Source of the DNA: Apostichopus japonicus
Lineage: Eukaryota; Echinodermata; Holothuroidea; Aspidochirotida; Stichopodidae
Assembly (NCBI RefSeq): GCF_037975245.1
Contig: NC_092581.1
Coordinates: forward strand, 12,179,303 to 12,243,302
Length of the DNA stretch: 64,000 nucleotides
Direction of reading: 5' to 3'
A program made the position numbers and the translations under genes. Positions within the stretch are counted from its first letter, which is position 1. Each line of letters begins with the position of its first letter. The notes beneath the pieces were generated by a model that was not told the DNA's origin, made no database searches, and saw only the letters and a list, made by a program, of their open reading frames with translations. Below are positions 62,681-64,000 of this stretch, piece by piece.

Positions 62681-64000
62681 TTACTGTAATTATTATATGG
62701 TACTTAAAAGTGTGAAATTTGCTCTTATATATCAAGGAGCAATTTTATGTCAATTTAAAGCTCTACAAATAAGTGAATGTTTCACTCCGTATAAGATGCA
62801 AACTTGCGCAAATTTTCTTTGAGGAAAAGACCGTCACTATATGTATTGAGCCAATGTCCATACATCACAGATTCCGGTTACAAGCGTTATTGCAGGATAT
62901 GGCCATGTAAACAATGTAAACTGTTGGCATTATGCAAGTAACACTTACCGTACCTTACGCTCGACCGACAAAACACCGAAAGGAAACAAAATCAGCAGAA
63001 CATGGAAGAATACAGAATTAAGGATGAAACTATTAGCGGACTTTGCCCGGATCTCACTATCTATCAGTCATAAGCTTATCTGAAGTTTTTTTTTTTTGGT
63101 CAATCATAAACTAATCGGCTAACCTATTGTTTATATAGCGTATGACGTCTATTTTGGGATGCCACGGCACAACACATAACCACGTGATGAGTTAAGTAGA
63201 TTACATGGAAAGAGATTGGGGCGTATGCACAGAGGGGCAATACGTCATTCCTGCATCCCCCCCCCCCTTTGGTCTGTATAGATAGACGGTTTGTTGTTCT
63301 TTACAAGAGCACCTAACACTACACAACGTGTGTCTATATCGTATACACTATACCTGTTCTAAATATCTTTCCTGGTCGTACAACTATAACGGTAACAAAA
63401 ACAGCCAAAATAACTTATAAAATCGGGAAATTATAAACGTTATATGTAGATATCGTGTACTCGTAGATCCTGTGGAATTTAATGTTCAAATTGTCGTCAT
63501 GGTATAGACTGAGTACTATATATATATATATAGTACCGTACGTAGTACGTAGTTTAAAAAAAATAATCATAATTTTACCATGCATAGCAACGAAAGGTAA
63601 GCCCCACGTTAGTGTATACTAGCAATAGGATCAATAGAAGATGTAATTAAGAAATCTTTGTTAAATCATCGGCATCCAGTGGTAGGTTATACTGTATGAG
63701 CTCAACTGTTATTTGTTTGCGCCCGATGTAAAGAACCGGGGTGTCAGTTCAAGGTATAGGTCTCGCACCACAATTAATTGTTCCATTGACTTACACACAA
63801 ATCAGTAGTCAGTAGTCATCGATAGTAGTCAGCGTTTTCAGTACCTCATTATTTTCCATTATTTTCCCTATTATATGCACCAACTGATTGGTGCTTTTGA
63901 CGGAAATTTGCTGGAGGACTGCCCTCACGGTGTCTTGCACCATTATTTTATCATTTCCGGATACTATACGGAATTTATAAATTGTTTAATTTTTGCAACG
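61646..64000. other. intergenic right edge
   Basis: AT-rich spacer with a (TA)n run, a C-homopolymer/hAT-like fragment near 62460-62510 (CGCCTCCTACGCC) and a second C run at about 63259. Short ORFs on both strands have no recognisable features and I call no gene. Confidence 0.55.
62638..62675. repeat. (TA)n microsatellite
   Basis: About 18 TA units. Confidence 0.9.

Overview
This is a eukaryotic nuclear window, AT-rich with very long (TA)n microsatellites and many short transposons. Introns are kilobases long with GT/AG borders. The four protein genes I could reconstruct all have clear animal orthologues, and the repeat types resemble those of marine invertebrate deuterostomes. I infer an echinoderm-like genome (a holothurian is my best guess), but the sequence does not prove the clade.

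Layout. Positions 1-20445 hold no gene I can support: a gene desert with a non-autonomous hAT element (286-649), a 28-bp minisatellite (3963-4795), a tRNA-derived SINE near 6.1 kb, an inverted-repeat element (7659-8103), three related repeats carrying CRE palindromes (9.7-10.2 kb) and a 280-bp degenerate tandem duplication (12.1-12.6 kb). Positions 20446-31138 hold NR2E1 (tailless/TLX) on +, complete apart from doubt over a tiny first exon. Positions 34947-40910 hold MEAF6 on +, six exons, with a CRE/CCAAT promoter at its ATG. Positions 52612-44575 hold OSTM1 on -, six exons. Its last intron carries a degenerate minus-strand non-LTR retrotransposon, itself interrupted by a younger plus-strand LINE, plus a SINE. 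Positions 61304-54760 hold a BLVRB-like NAD(P)-binding reductase on -, four exons. Its first intron carries a 1048-bp Mutator-like element with 92-bp terminal inverted repeats and a 9-bp target duplication, and a second fold-back element. A truncated U2 snRNA copy lies just upstream of that gene.

The genes do not form a pathway: a neural/anterior transcriptional repressor, a histone acetyltransferase subunit, a lysosomal ClC-7 partner and a flavin/biliverdin reductase-like enzyme. The notable linkage is NR2E1 with OSTM1, which are also neighbours in human (6q21), so this looks like old animal microsynteny with MEAF6 between them. I found no exotic new system. The most interesting material is the mobile-element layer: the MULE, the telomere-like MITE, the nested LINEs and the LINE/SINE shared 3' tail.
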